Assembly: GCF_050003625.1 (NCBI RefSeq)
Contig: NC_134400.1
Location: 59,214,066-59,278,065, forward strand
Direction of reading: 5' to 3'
Source: Haematobia irritans
Taxonomy: Eukaryota > Arthropoda > Insecta > Diptera > Muscidae
Length of the DNA: 64,000 nt
Position numbers and translations under genes: made by a program. Positions 10,601-20,300 of the stretch are shown in pieces (within the stretch, counting starts at the first letter, position 1; every line of letters starts with the position of its first letter). Under the pieces are notes generated by a model. That model saw nothing but the letters and a program-made list of their open reading frames with translations. It had not been told where the DNA came from and made no database searches.

Positions 10601-13600
10601 GGGTGCATGTGCTGCCTTAAAAGTTCTCCTGATGAAAGGGGACATAGACATAGTTCTTATTCAAGAACCATATGTTTATAGAAACAAAATATGTGAATTA
10701 AGTACTCCGGGGTTCAAACTATTGCAGTATACTGGTAATGATGTAATTCGAGCCTGTATAATTGCTAAAAACGAGCTTAACTTGTTTCTGCTTCCTTCAA
10801 TGTGCAATGCAGACACTGTCGTTGTCAATTTAGAAATAGCCAAATGCAAATATTGGGTATCTTCGGTCTATATGGGACATGACAGGGAGATGCCTCCATG
10901 TGCCGTTAAGACCTTAGTTGAGGAGTCACTGAAAACAAAGACGAAACTCATTATGGGATGCGATGCGAATGCGCATCATAGTATATGGGGAAGCAGTGAT
11001 ACTAATGCAAGGGGAGAGTCGCTAATAGAGTTTATTTTGCGTACTAATCTGGTAGTTTGCAACAAGGGAGATGCCCCAACCTTTGTCACTAAAAACAGGC
11101 AAGAGGTTTTGGACATCACCTTGGCCTCGCAAGAACTGAATGAAATGATATCTGAGTGGCATGTTTTAAGTGAACACAGCTTCTCAGATCATCGCTACAT
11201 CAGTTTCAAATTTGATGTTCATATCACCAAGACCATATTTTCGCCAAATGTTAGGAAAGCTGACTGGAATAGGTATAGGGAATCGTTCAATATGATGATA
11301 CCGGAAATAACAGAGACAAATATGAGAAATGTGCAAGATATCGAACACGCAGTGGAGCGGATTACTAAGGCCTTCAACATCTCACTGAAAGCTGCATGCC
11401 CTAGAGGAAAGCCAAGGGGGAAACATCGACCACCATGGTGGTCTACGGAATTAAGTAATATGAGGAAATCCTGCAGGAAGCTCTTTAACAAGGCAAAGTC
11501 CACCAGAGCCCCTGAGGACTGGGACGCTTACAAGAGGAATCTGAGAGGATACAAGCGAGAACTGAGAAAGGCTCAGCATAACTCTTGGAATGACTACTGC
11601 AGCAGTATTGAGAATACGTCCGAGGCTTCCAGACTACGGAAGGTTCTAGCATCCACCAACTCCGCTCCAGGTTTCATTAAAACATCGGAGGGAAATTGGA
11701 CAACGTCCAGTGAGGAGACGCTGGAGGTGCTATTGGACACACATTTTCCTGGGAATCAGACGGTTGAACCATGTACTGGCGGTGCCACAGTTGCTCAGCG
11801 GTCGTTTCCTGTCGAGGAAATTGTATCGGAAACTAGAATAAGATGGGCGCTAAATAGCTTTGGACCATTCAAATCCCCCGGACCTGATGGAATTACTCCG
11901 GTGGAGTTACAAGCTGTAACTGACAAAATTATCCCCTGGTTGTCAGTGATATATAAAGGATGTATCAACTTATCATATATCCCAGGAAAGTGGAGGGAAA
12001 CAAAAGTCGTTTTCATACCTAAAGCGGGAAAAGCCTCTCACTCGAGGGCGAAGGATTTCCGACCAATCAGCTTATCCTCATTCCTACTTAAGACTCTGGA
12101 GAGGATGATAGATATTTATCTTAGAACTAGCATCGATTCAAGGTTGTTCTCGAAAGGACAGCATGCATACTCGAAGGGCAGGTCTACTGAGACCGCACTA
12201 CATGAACTAGTCAGCTTTATTGAAAGCTCACTATCTGTCAAAGAATACACAATCGTGGCGTTTCTAGACATCGAAGGGGCGTTCAATAATGTCCATCCGA
12301 GCTCGATATTAAATGGACTGACAACTCTGAATGTTGATCCATGTATACTCAGGCTGTTAGACGAACTGCTAATGAAGAGACGTATTTCAGCCACACTAGG
12401 ACAAGCAAACATACAAAGGTATGTGAACAGAGGCACTCCCCAAGGAGGAGTTCTATCACCTCTTCTTTGGAATGTTGCTATAAATAGCCTTCTGGTTACT
12501 CTAGAAAAAGAAAGGATAAAAGTGGTTGCATACGCAGATGATGTGGCTCTGGCAGTCAGGGGAAAATTCCCATCCACAATCAGAGATATTATTCAGAGGG
12601 CCCTCCGGATGACTGAGAAATGGGCGAAAGACAATGGTCTTGGGGTAAATCCTGCAAAGACAGAATTAGTCATGTACTGCAACGATCGCAAAACTCCCAC
12701 GGTTAGGCCAATTTCCTTAGGGGGTATTGAAATTCCCTTTGGTGAATGTGCAAAATACCTTGGCGTTATTTTGGACAGGAAGCTGAACTTTAAGCTTAAT
12801 ATTGAAGAAAGGGCGAGAAAGGCAACTGTAGCTTTGTACTCGTGCAAAAAGGCAATAGGAAAAAAGTGGGGACTGAAACCAAAAATTGTGCATTGGCTAT
12901 ACACGGCAGTGGTTAGACCTATAATGCTATATGGTGTTGTAGTCTGGTGGCCGGCACTTCAGAAACCGACTTGTTTAGATAAAGTTCAGCGTATGGCGTG
13001 TTTGTGTATTTCAGGCGCATTCAGCAAGACAGGAACAAATTCCCTTAATGTCGTGCTGCATCTATTGCCTTTAGACATTTTGGCCAAACAGTCAGCTGCA
13101 ACAACGGCTGTGCGGTTGCGCGAACTATCGCTGTGGTCGGAAAAAGGTTACGGTCACAGTTCTGTCCTCAAAATAATGCCAGATGTGCCTAACGTAGTGG
13201 ATTACACTTTGGCGAGTCCACTTTTCGACAAAAAGTTTGAGACTCTAATCCCCAACAGTGAGGCTTGGTGCACACAGACCCCGGGGAATAAAGAATATAT
13301 AGATTTCTACACTGATGGCTCCAAATTGGATGGACAAGTGGGGTTCGGAGTATATTCTAATGATCTGGAGCTTCGAATAGCGAAAAGATTACCTAATCAC
13401 TGTAGTGTTTTTCAGGCTGAAATATTAGCAATAAGAGAGGTGGCGAATTGGCTGAGAAGTAATGTTCCAAAAAATGTGGGCATTAATATATACTCAGACA
13501 GTCAACCTGCAATAAAATCCTTGGACTCTGTGTTCCTCAACTCGAAAACGGCCATCGACTGCCGCAAATCTCTCAATGAGATGGCTGAGCAGTACAATAT

Positions 13601-14150
13601 TCACCTAATATGGGTGCCTGGCCATAGGAACATACCGGGGAACTGCGAAGCGGATGAGTTGGCAAGGCTAGGGACTACCTTACATATTCCAGGGGAACTA
13701 GAATTTGTTGGTATGCCCCTAGCTACCTGCAAGCTCATGCTGCGTGAGAAGGCTGTTATGATGGCAAATGTTCGATGGGAGAATTGCAAGGGTTGTAACG
13801 ACACCAAGCAAATATGGCCCCATTTCAACTTAAACCGCACACTAGATATGCTAATGTTCTCGAGACGTCAGATATCACTCCTGATATCTGCTATAACGGG
13901 TCGCTGTCTGATAGGCGATTTTGCAAAAACTATTGGCGCGAAGTATAATGACTATTGTATGAGCTGTCATGATGCGGAGGAAAAAGAATCAATTAAACAC
14001 CTCTTGTGTGAGTGTCCTGCATTTTGTGTAAAGCGCAAGCAACTTTTAGGAGCATATAGCTTCAGATTGCTGGCGGATCTGGAAAACGTTAACTTAAGCA
14101 GTCTGCTACTGTTTTTGGAACAATCTGGTTGGTTCAACAAAGAAAAATAA
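10560..14150 (+). CDS. LINE ORF2: endonuclease, reverse transcriptase, RNase H
   Basis: This uninterrupted 1196-residue polyprotein makes and inserts new LINE copies. The first ATG is at 10560; the frame is open from 10545, but only TTG codons precede it. Residues 1-220 are an apurinic-type endonuclease (LQINLHHCKGA, IQEPYV, MGCDANAHH, SEHSFSDHRYI). The RT lies near residues 430-720, with GPDGITPVELQ, AFLDIEGAFNNV, TPQGGVLSPLLW and the YADD box in VVAYADDVALAV. The RNase H lies near 910-1045, with FYTDGSKLDG, YSDSQPAIKSL and WVPGHRNIPGNCEADELA. A cysteine-histidine region (CMSCHDAEEKESIKHLLCEC) ends the protein. All catalytic motifs look intact, so the copy could be active. Confidence 0.93.
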   Translation: MVLRILQINLHHCKGACAALKVLLMKGDIDIVLIQEPYVYRNKICELSTPGFKLLQYTGNDVIRACIIAKNELNLFLLPSMCNADTVVVNLEIAKCKYWVSSVYMGHDREMPPCAVKTLVEESLKTKTKLIMGCDANAHHSIWGSSDTNARGESLIEFILRTNLVVCNKGDAPTFVTKNRQEVLDITLASQELNEMISEWHVLSEHSFSDHRYISFKFDVHITKTIFSPNVRKADWNRYRESFNMMIPEITETNMRNVQDIEHAVERITKAFNISLKAACPRGKPRGKHRPPWWSTELSNMRKSCRKLFNKAKSTRAPEDWDAYKRNLRGYKRELRKAQHNSWNDYCSSIENTSEASRLRKVLASTNSAPGFIKTSEGNWTTSSEETLEVLLDTHFPGNQTVEPCTGGATVAQRSFPVEEIVSETRIRWALNSFGPFKSPGPDGITPVELQAVTDKIIPWLSVIYKGCINLSYIPGKWRETKVVFIPKAGKASHSRAKDFRPISLSSFLLKTLERMIDIYLRTSIDSRLFSKGQHAYSKGRSTETALHELVSFIESSLSVKEYTIVAFLDIEGAFNNVHPSSILNGLTTLNVDPCILRLLDELLMKRRISATLGQANIQRYVNRGTPQGGVLSPLLWNVAINSLLVTLEKERIKVVAYADDVALAVRGKFPSTIRDIIQRALRMTEKWAKDNGLGVNPAKTELVMYCNDRKTPTVRPISLGGIEIPFGECAKYLGVILDRKLNFKLNIEERARKATVALYSCKKAIGKKWGLKPKIVHWLYTAVVRPIMLYGVVVWWPALQKPTCLDKVQRMACLCISGAFSKTGTNSLNVVLHLLPLDILAKQSAATTAVRLRELSLWSEKGYGHSSVLKIMPDVPNVVDYTLASPLFDKKFETLIPNSEAWCTQTPGNKEYIDFYTDGSKLDGQVGFGVYSNDLELRIAKRLPNHCSVFQAEILAIREVANWLRSNVPKNVGINIYSDSQPAIKSLDSVFLNSKTAIDCRKSLNEMAEQYNIHLIWVPGHRNIPGNCEADELARLGTTLHIPGELEFVGMPLATCKLMLREKAVMMANVRWENCKGCNDTKQIWPHFNLNRTLDMLMFSRRQISLLISAITGRCLIGDFAKTIGAKYNDYCMSCHDAEEKESIKHLLCECPAFCVKRKQLLGAYSFRLLADLENVNLSSLLLFLEQSGWFNKEK

Positions 14151-14208
14151 TCAAGAAGGTTCAGCGGTTAAAACTAGAAGTGCCCATATGTAATAGGTAC
14201 TTTTAGTT

Positions 14209-14292
14209 AATGTGGTATCACAATGGACTGAATAGTCTAAGTGAGCCTGAATCTTAATCAGGCTGCCACCTTAACCTAACCTAACCTAACCT
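14209..14292 (+). repeat. LINE 3' tail shared with the SINE
   Basis: Positions 14209-14249 are identical over 41 nt to 36834-36874 in the tRNA-derived SINE. Both are followed by GGCTGCCACC and CTAACCTAACC repeats. This is the region a LINE RT would recognise to start copying. Confidence 0.9.
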
Positions 14293-16340
14293 AACTTGTA
14301 GCAAAGATCTACAGCTGATAATAAAGAATTTGTTCTGATAGTATAGCCATTAATATAAACAAACATTTCATATATCTTATCTACAGAACCAATTAACAAT
14401 ATAAATGGTTGTACAATAATTTTTGGAGCAACGTTTTTTTTCAATTTCTTCCAATATTGCATCTTTTGAGGGTCCAAAAATTGAAAACGAGTTTATAGAA
14501 TCCTGGAGCGAGAATTTTTTGCGAGGTTTTCCAGCAGTGGTATTAGACGATGGTAAATATTGATGCAAACATAAACGCAATATTAAGTGTCTGGTATCTG
14601 GGAAATAAAATGATTGTTAGAAAAAACAAACGTAAAGCAATTTGAATTGGAAAATACCTTCCGTTGTATTTTCATCAATGTCATTTAGACGCTTTCCATA
14701 GGTTGATGTTTTAGAAATTTTTTTCTTTAGCAAGGACTCAAGTTGACCAGAAAATAGGGCCCAGTTATCATCAAACTCTTGACTATCCGGATATTTGATT
14801 TTAAAATCAATATTAATCTAAAAGACAAGTAATAATAAAATGTTCTCCTATCGAGAATTACATTTCTTAAACATTACCAGTTTTTGGCCCATTGGATTCA
14901 AATATTCTGGCCACTTGTTGAAAATTTCGCGGACATCATATTTTTCAATTTCTAAAAATCTATATCTTTGGCAATGTTTCCAAGAACATAAATAGTCATC
15001 TTCGCTTAGGGCGCTATCTTTTAGGGAAGTTCTAATAGATTCTGCGTTTTCTTCAGGTTCTACAATTGAGAAAAAATATTTTTTTATTTTTAATATAAAA
15101 ATTAAGATTAAATGAATTTAATATAATTAACTAAATGTAAATTATACAAATATAACACCAAAAAATCAATCTTAATTACTTTAATATTTGGCACATAATT
15201 GATTTAAAATTGTTAAGAAAATTAACTATAAAATTAGATTACATTGAGAATAAATAAAATCAATCATAATTAAAATATATGTAAAAACGTGGAAATTATT
15301 TTTTTTAGTACACTCACTAAAATATCAACATAATAAATAGTTTTAACAAATTCAAAATAAATTAAAACAAATTTAATATAAACAATTTTAATTAAAATCA
15401 TTAAATCATTTTGCAATTTATTTTAGCGAATCTTAAAAAAAGTAAATTAAAAAATATAAAATAAATTGTTCTTACCTATGAGTTCATTTTCTGAGATTGT
15501 TTGCAAAGATTTCTTTTCATGATTAACCATAACCTTCTTCATATCGCTTTTTATATTACAAATTGCTGCGTAAATTCGTCCTCGTTTTGACGTTCTATAA
15601 AACTCCTAGCAAAAATATGTGGATAAAATATGTGGATATATTTCGATTATACATGAAATATTAAAATTGACATTTAATACGATTCTTACCAGTTTCTCGT
15701 TAGGAAAGGTCTGCAATATTTGCTTTTCTAATAAATAACTCTCAGATAATGGTAGTGCTATGTCGTTTTCGCAAAAATATTTAGCTAAAGTCCGGATTAG
15801 TACCTTTCTTTGCGATTCCTTGAAGATTCCATGTTGTTTATAATAATCAACCAAGATTTTTCCGGTTGATGACTGCATAAGGATACCATTTATATCATGT
15901 GAAGTCGTTTCTTGTTTCAAGCTACTAGATGGGCTTAGAGAGCAATTCAAAATAGAATGATTTGATTTGGGAGTAGAGCTTAAAACGAATTGGTCTAGCC
16001 CTGTTAAATTTAAATCTTCTCTCCAGGACTCTAAATAGGTTTCGAATAAAATTTGAACACCAACGGGAAAGTCATATAATAGTTTTTCAAGTTGGTGCCG
16101 TTTTATAACTTTTAACACTGGTACAAAACAATGTTGTTCTAAAGATAAAAACATTTTATATACTTTACTGAAATAAAATGTTGTAAAAACAAATTACCTG
16201 CTAACTTTTCATATACTTGAAGCAAATTCCAAGATTGTAATAGAGTACGCAGCTCAGTTTCCTCTTCACGATGTAAAGCTTCCATGTCTAAAAAAGTTTA
16301 TTGAGTTGGGGTTATAATAATAAAAATACTGTTTTGCAAA

Positions 16341-19270
16341 CTAAATCGTTTTAAAATATTCCTTAAGACGTATATAAGTTTTTCCACTTTGCATTTTAAT
16401 AGAAAAAACAGATGGACCCAGAACTTCATCTGCCTTTATAACTTCATGTTTCTCATTGCAATTCAGACTTATTTCGTAGGAAATATAATGTGGTTTATAA
16501 TTGACATCAGTAACTCTTTCGCAAAAGAAGCTTGGAATACTGTTTTGAGAACGTAAAACTGCAATGATTTTAAAAATATTAATGTCATTTGTATACGTTG
16601 CGATGTATGATTTTTCTATATAGGTATAACCGTTGTGTGTCACAGATTTGTACAAAGTTAAATATTGATCGTTAGTTGTATCCTTTACTAGTTTTACCAA
16701 ATTAACATCAAGTACTAAATTGTTGTAGACACTTTCGAGGTTTTGGGTCTTTAACAGTAAATAAGCGAATTTCAGCTGATATTTTTTCGCTAACGAAAGC
16801 GATATATTTTGTCGTGAAGTTATTGAGTTCGAATACACTTTAAATTGCTTGTGTTTTGCTTCGAATTGAAAATTCCATATCAGTCTTAATGGACCGGAAT
16901 TAGTAGCAATGGTCGGATAGTGCGTTAAAATGTGATGTTTTGGTTTTAAGGCTTGATTAAAAAGGTCTATGAATTGACGATTATTGTTTTCTATTTTTTT
17001 CCTCAAATTTGAAGCAAAAGTTTTGTCATAATTAAAACATAAAAGTTCGTCGACGATATTAATGAAGTCCAAAATAAAATGGTATACGTTATCATCCGAA
17101 GGTACTAAATCGCCGATAAGTAAAGGAAAAATATATGTGAATGTCATCATTTGACGACCAGACATTTTGAACTTTCTATTTTCGAGGTCACTTATTCGTA
17201 TTTCACCTATTTTATATTTTACCTCAAAAGGACCGTAATCGAAAATTTTAAGACGTTCGTTTAGTGTTTGTAAATCAAAGTAATTTCGTTTGTAAACAAA
17301 ATTTAATATAGCTTCAGCAAAATTATAATGACGTATGCCTTCGAAGACATCATGCATTATATCACATGCAAAATTTGTGGTAACATGGAATGATGGTATT
17401 TCATTGAATATTGAGGTTTGTGATACAGCATTATTTTTTTTTGAGATTTGTTTTTTATAAATATCAGATGTTCTGAACAAGTGATACATTTCGAAGCATA
17501 ACTTACCACAATCTTCTTTAGATGCTGAACAAAATCGACAATAGTATAAACCGGAGAAGGATTTTGTAAAACCTACACACAAAAAAATTTTTTTCTGATT
17601 CAATCACCAAATTAATTGATCCAATTAATTTTTTAATTGAAATGTCTTCAATCACGAAAATGATAGTATCAATCACAGTTTTAATTGGGCATAGAAAAAA
17701 TTCTTGATTAAAAAATTAATTGATTTTTTCAGCAAATTTCAATTAATTTTTTAATTGATTCAATTAAAAATTTAATTGATGTTGATTGCAAAACTCAATT
17801 AATTCATTAATTAAAAAAGGTAACTAGTTTTAATTACTTTCTGAATTGGCTTTGAGTTTTTATTTGGATTAACAAATGATTGTTTGAAATACATTTTTAA
17901 TTAAAAATTAAAAATAAATCAGCACATTTTTTTAACTGAATTAGTCTTCCGAATTTGATTAAAAAGTTAATTGTATCAATTAATTTTTTAATTAAAAATT
18001 TTAAAATGTTCAATCATTGACTTAATTAACTTAATTTTCTATCATGATTAAAAAGTTAATTGTATCAATTAATTTATTAATTGAAAAAATTTTCAACTTC
18101 AATTAACTTTTTAATTGGAAATATTTTGGTGATATTTTTTTCTGTGTAGGAGGGTGTTCAGTCCTAAATTGTCTCCAATGACCAAACCCAAAATAAAAAA
18201 AGCTTTTGTTAGTTTTCCGCTTGGTAATTCAATTTCAACGCCGTTTATTTCCAGGTCTTTGAGTACTTCAATAAGATCTTTGAAACATTCATTTACACCG
18301 AATTTTTTTACATCTTTAGTATATATTACGCAAGCTAAAAATATGTCATCTAGTGTAGATGATTTTGTGTTCAGACAAGGAAATGAATAGTATACGTTGC
18401 AAATTCCGTTGTTTCTGTTTTTGGAACCAAGAGGATTGTTTACAGTGAAATCATCCGCATACAATAAGTATGGAAAAACCATTTTATCTGGAAAAAGCTT
18501 AACTTTTTCTTTCCAAAGTTTGCCTTGGACAAAATTGCTACAACCATTTGAGTTTTCAAGAAATTCCTTATTTTGCAACATATTAAAAAAATCGGACTGC
18601 TTCTCAAAATATGCTTTTATTTGAAATTTGATTGGTAGAGTGACCGATATGGGACGTTTGGGATTATTTTCATTTCGCACTGATATAGTAAGCCAGAACT
18701 TTCCAGTTTTTTTACCATCTTATAGTCTGTGTCCGTTTCAGAAAAAATGAACCGCAGTTCATCTAAAATTTTTTTTGTTTCCATGCCAATTGATTTATTA
18801 CTCGAAAATAAAGATTGTATAAGATCTGTAAGAGGAAACAGAATATAATCTTGTATCAAGCCCTGAATTTCAACCACGTCTTTTCGACAAATGTTGTTTT
18901 TGGAGTGTAACTCCATAATGAAATTGAGAAAATATTTTTTGATATCGAGCAAAGAAATATCGGTGCTAGGTTCGTCATGTGGTACCGAAAAGTTATTGTT
19001 TTTATCATTATTCTCTTCAACATTTGGGGTTTCATTAGTTTCATTAATAGTACAATCATTCTCACGTAAAACATTTTTGGTGAGTTTGTGTTTTTGCACA
19101 AGATGCCTTTTAAATCTGTAGATATTGTCAAATAATTGGCCGCAAGCCCGATGGGTACATTTAAAATTACTTTCATTTGAACATAAATGAAGCTGTTTCA
19201 AATGCGATATGTACGAATCAATGTCAATAATGTTTAGACCGCAAATATAACAAAAAATCATGGTAAGTAC
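16341..19270 (-). pseudogene. gene 1: C2H2 zinc-finger, CACTA-like transposase
   Basis: The coding region runs from an ATG at 19261 to a TAG at 16341. It starts with two C2H2 fingers (CYICGLNIIDIDSYISHLKQLH, broken here as CYIC...HLKQLH, and CTHRAC...HLVQKH). Further on are YLLYADDF..NNPLGS, YCRFC, DIMHDVFEG, KPKHHILTHYP and FQFEAKHKQFK. The order Asp (YADDF), Asp (DIMHD), Glu (FEAKH) resembles the D,D,E of Transposase_21/CACTA enzymes, so I call it a CACTA-like transposase (inference). Two lesions are visible. Frames 19261-18617 and 18680-18111 overlap in different phases and need a one-base shift, and a 571-bp MITE sits at 17576-18146. Taking the MITE out with one TA restores the frame exactly. 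A TTTCAG acceptor lies 8 bases before the ATG. Confidence 0.72.
17576..18146. mobile_element. 571-bp MITE in gene 1
   Basis: The element is flanked by TA at 17574-17575 and 18147-18148. Its ends are inverted repeats of the type CACA(C/G)AAAAAAAT, and the subterminal parts are full of CAATTAATT-type motifs in both orientations. It interrupts the transposase ORF between the codons for NTLL and GFTK. No ORF is present, so it must have moved with a transposase from elsewhere. The TA duplication suggests Tc1/mariner-type machinery. Confidence 0.85.
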
Positions 19271-19321
19271 CTGAAACGAAAAAAAAAATCAAAATCTTCT
19301 GAGCTAAAATTTAAATAAAAC

Positions 19322-20300
19322 TGGATTTATGATTCAATCGCGAAATTATTTGATCTTATTAAAGTTTTGATTGAAATTCACGCATGAAAATACTTAGCGA
19401 AAATCCAATTTAACGAACGTCAAAATTTTTAACATTGAGTATTCTAAATAACGAACGGATTACCAAAATTTACGTTCGATTTTACGAAAATGTATAATAA
19501 ATAAATGCCACTCCACAGAGTTTAGTTGTAATTAAGCGGTCGTCTGTGCATTAAGAACAAGAAGTCGAAATAAACTTTCTTTAAATAAAAATCAATCTGT
19601 TCTACAAAGTGCAGTCTTCCTAAAATTCTAATGTACATTTCAAATATAACTTCGTAGAGGAAAAAAATAAAATTTTAAAAAAATTTTCTATAGAAATAAA
19701 ATTTTAACAAAATTTCCCATGGCAACAACATTTTGATAAAATTTTATATAGAAATAAAATTTTGACAAAATTTTCTATGGAAATAAAATTTTGACAAAAT
19801 GTTCTATAGAAATAAAATTTTGACAAAATTTTCTATGGAAATAACATTTTGACAAAATGTTCTGTAGGAATAAAATTTTGACAAAATTTAATAATATTTA
19901 ATAATATTTTGAAGAAATTTTCTATAGAAATAATATTTTGAGGAAATAAAATTTTGACAAAAATCAGTAAAAATAGTATAAAATTGTATCTTTTTGATGG
20001 AAATTTTATTAAAACTTGATGAGGAATACCCCAAATCACCTTTTCAAAAAGATTATATTCTTTTTAATGGGCTAGTATAGAAAAGTAATCGTTAAAAATT
20101 ACGATTTTCGCGGCAAAACTCGAACTTATTAAATAATTTTCTTTTAATTTTAAGAACAGTTTATAAATTTTCCGATAATAATTATATTTGTTTTTCTTCT
20201 TTGTTTATTAAATTCCTTATGTAATATCATTTCCATAACTAAATTTCAATCAAAACTATAATTGGATAACATAATTTCGTGATTTAATCTGATAACAAGT
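19322..20300. mobile_element. MITE with diverged inverted ends
   Basis: The left end (19331-19390, with GATTCAATCGCGAAATTAT and TTTTGATTGAAATT) is matched in inverted orientation by the right end (20229-20290, with AATTTCAATCAAAA and ATAATTTCGTGATTTAAT). The sequence resembles the MITE at 17576-18146. The interior is mostly the 29-bp minisatellite. The exact ends and target duplication are unclear. Only about 60 bp separate it from the start of gene 1. Confidence 0.55.
19663..19975 (+). repeat. 29-bp minisatellite
   Basis: About nine degenerate units of the type GACAAAATTTTCTATGGAAA plus TAAAATTTT follow each other. Most are close to 29 bp and some are truncated. Both AAAATTTT ends of a unit are self-complementary, so the array can fold. 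Confidence 0.85.

Larger units (their letters stand above)
9264..14292 (+). mobile_element. full-length two-ORF LINE, LOA-like, copy 1
   Basis: The element is bounded by the 12-bp duplication AACTTGTAGCAA. It has a 110-bp 5' leader, two long uninterrupted ORFs, a 142-bp 3' end and a terminal (CTAAC)n repeat instead of poly(A). The ORF2 order endonuclease, RT, RNase H, together with an ORF1 lacking CCHC knuckles, fits the LOA or a related RNase H-bearing clade. A second, broken copy lies at 42157-50060 on the other strand and shares both ends. Intact ORFs and a perfect target duplication suggest a recent insertion. It sits antisense in the last exon of gene 2. Confidence 0.92.
9116..16287 (-). 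pseudogene. gene 2: six-exon SAM-like protein of a CACTA-like unit
   Basis: The minus strand shows six exons joined by GT-AG introns with matching phases: 16287-16198 (ATG at 16285), 16138-15690, 15605-15476, 15059-14878, 14817-14658 and 14597-14293. The last exon continues at 9251-9116 beyond an inserted LINE and ends in TAA. The product would be about 480 residues. The N-terminus (LLQSWNLLQVYEKLA and following) looks like a SAM domain. The middle has GKILVDYYKQHG and GRIYAAICNIK. The C-terminal half has FNKWPEYLNPMGQKL and VQPFILLIGSV. I recall this architecture from insect transposon-derived proteins that accompany zinc-finger transposases, but I know no gene name. A run of eight A residues near 14437-14444 throws the frame by one base, and the LINE splits the last exon, so this copy is broken. 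Confidence 0.75.

Noticed and set aside
12116..12577. Long minus-strand frame opposite the LINE RT
   Set aside because: It is a shadow of the well-supported plus-strand ORF2. The same shadow appears opposite LINE copy 2.
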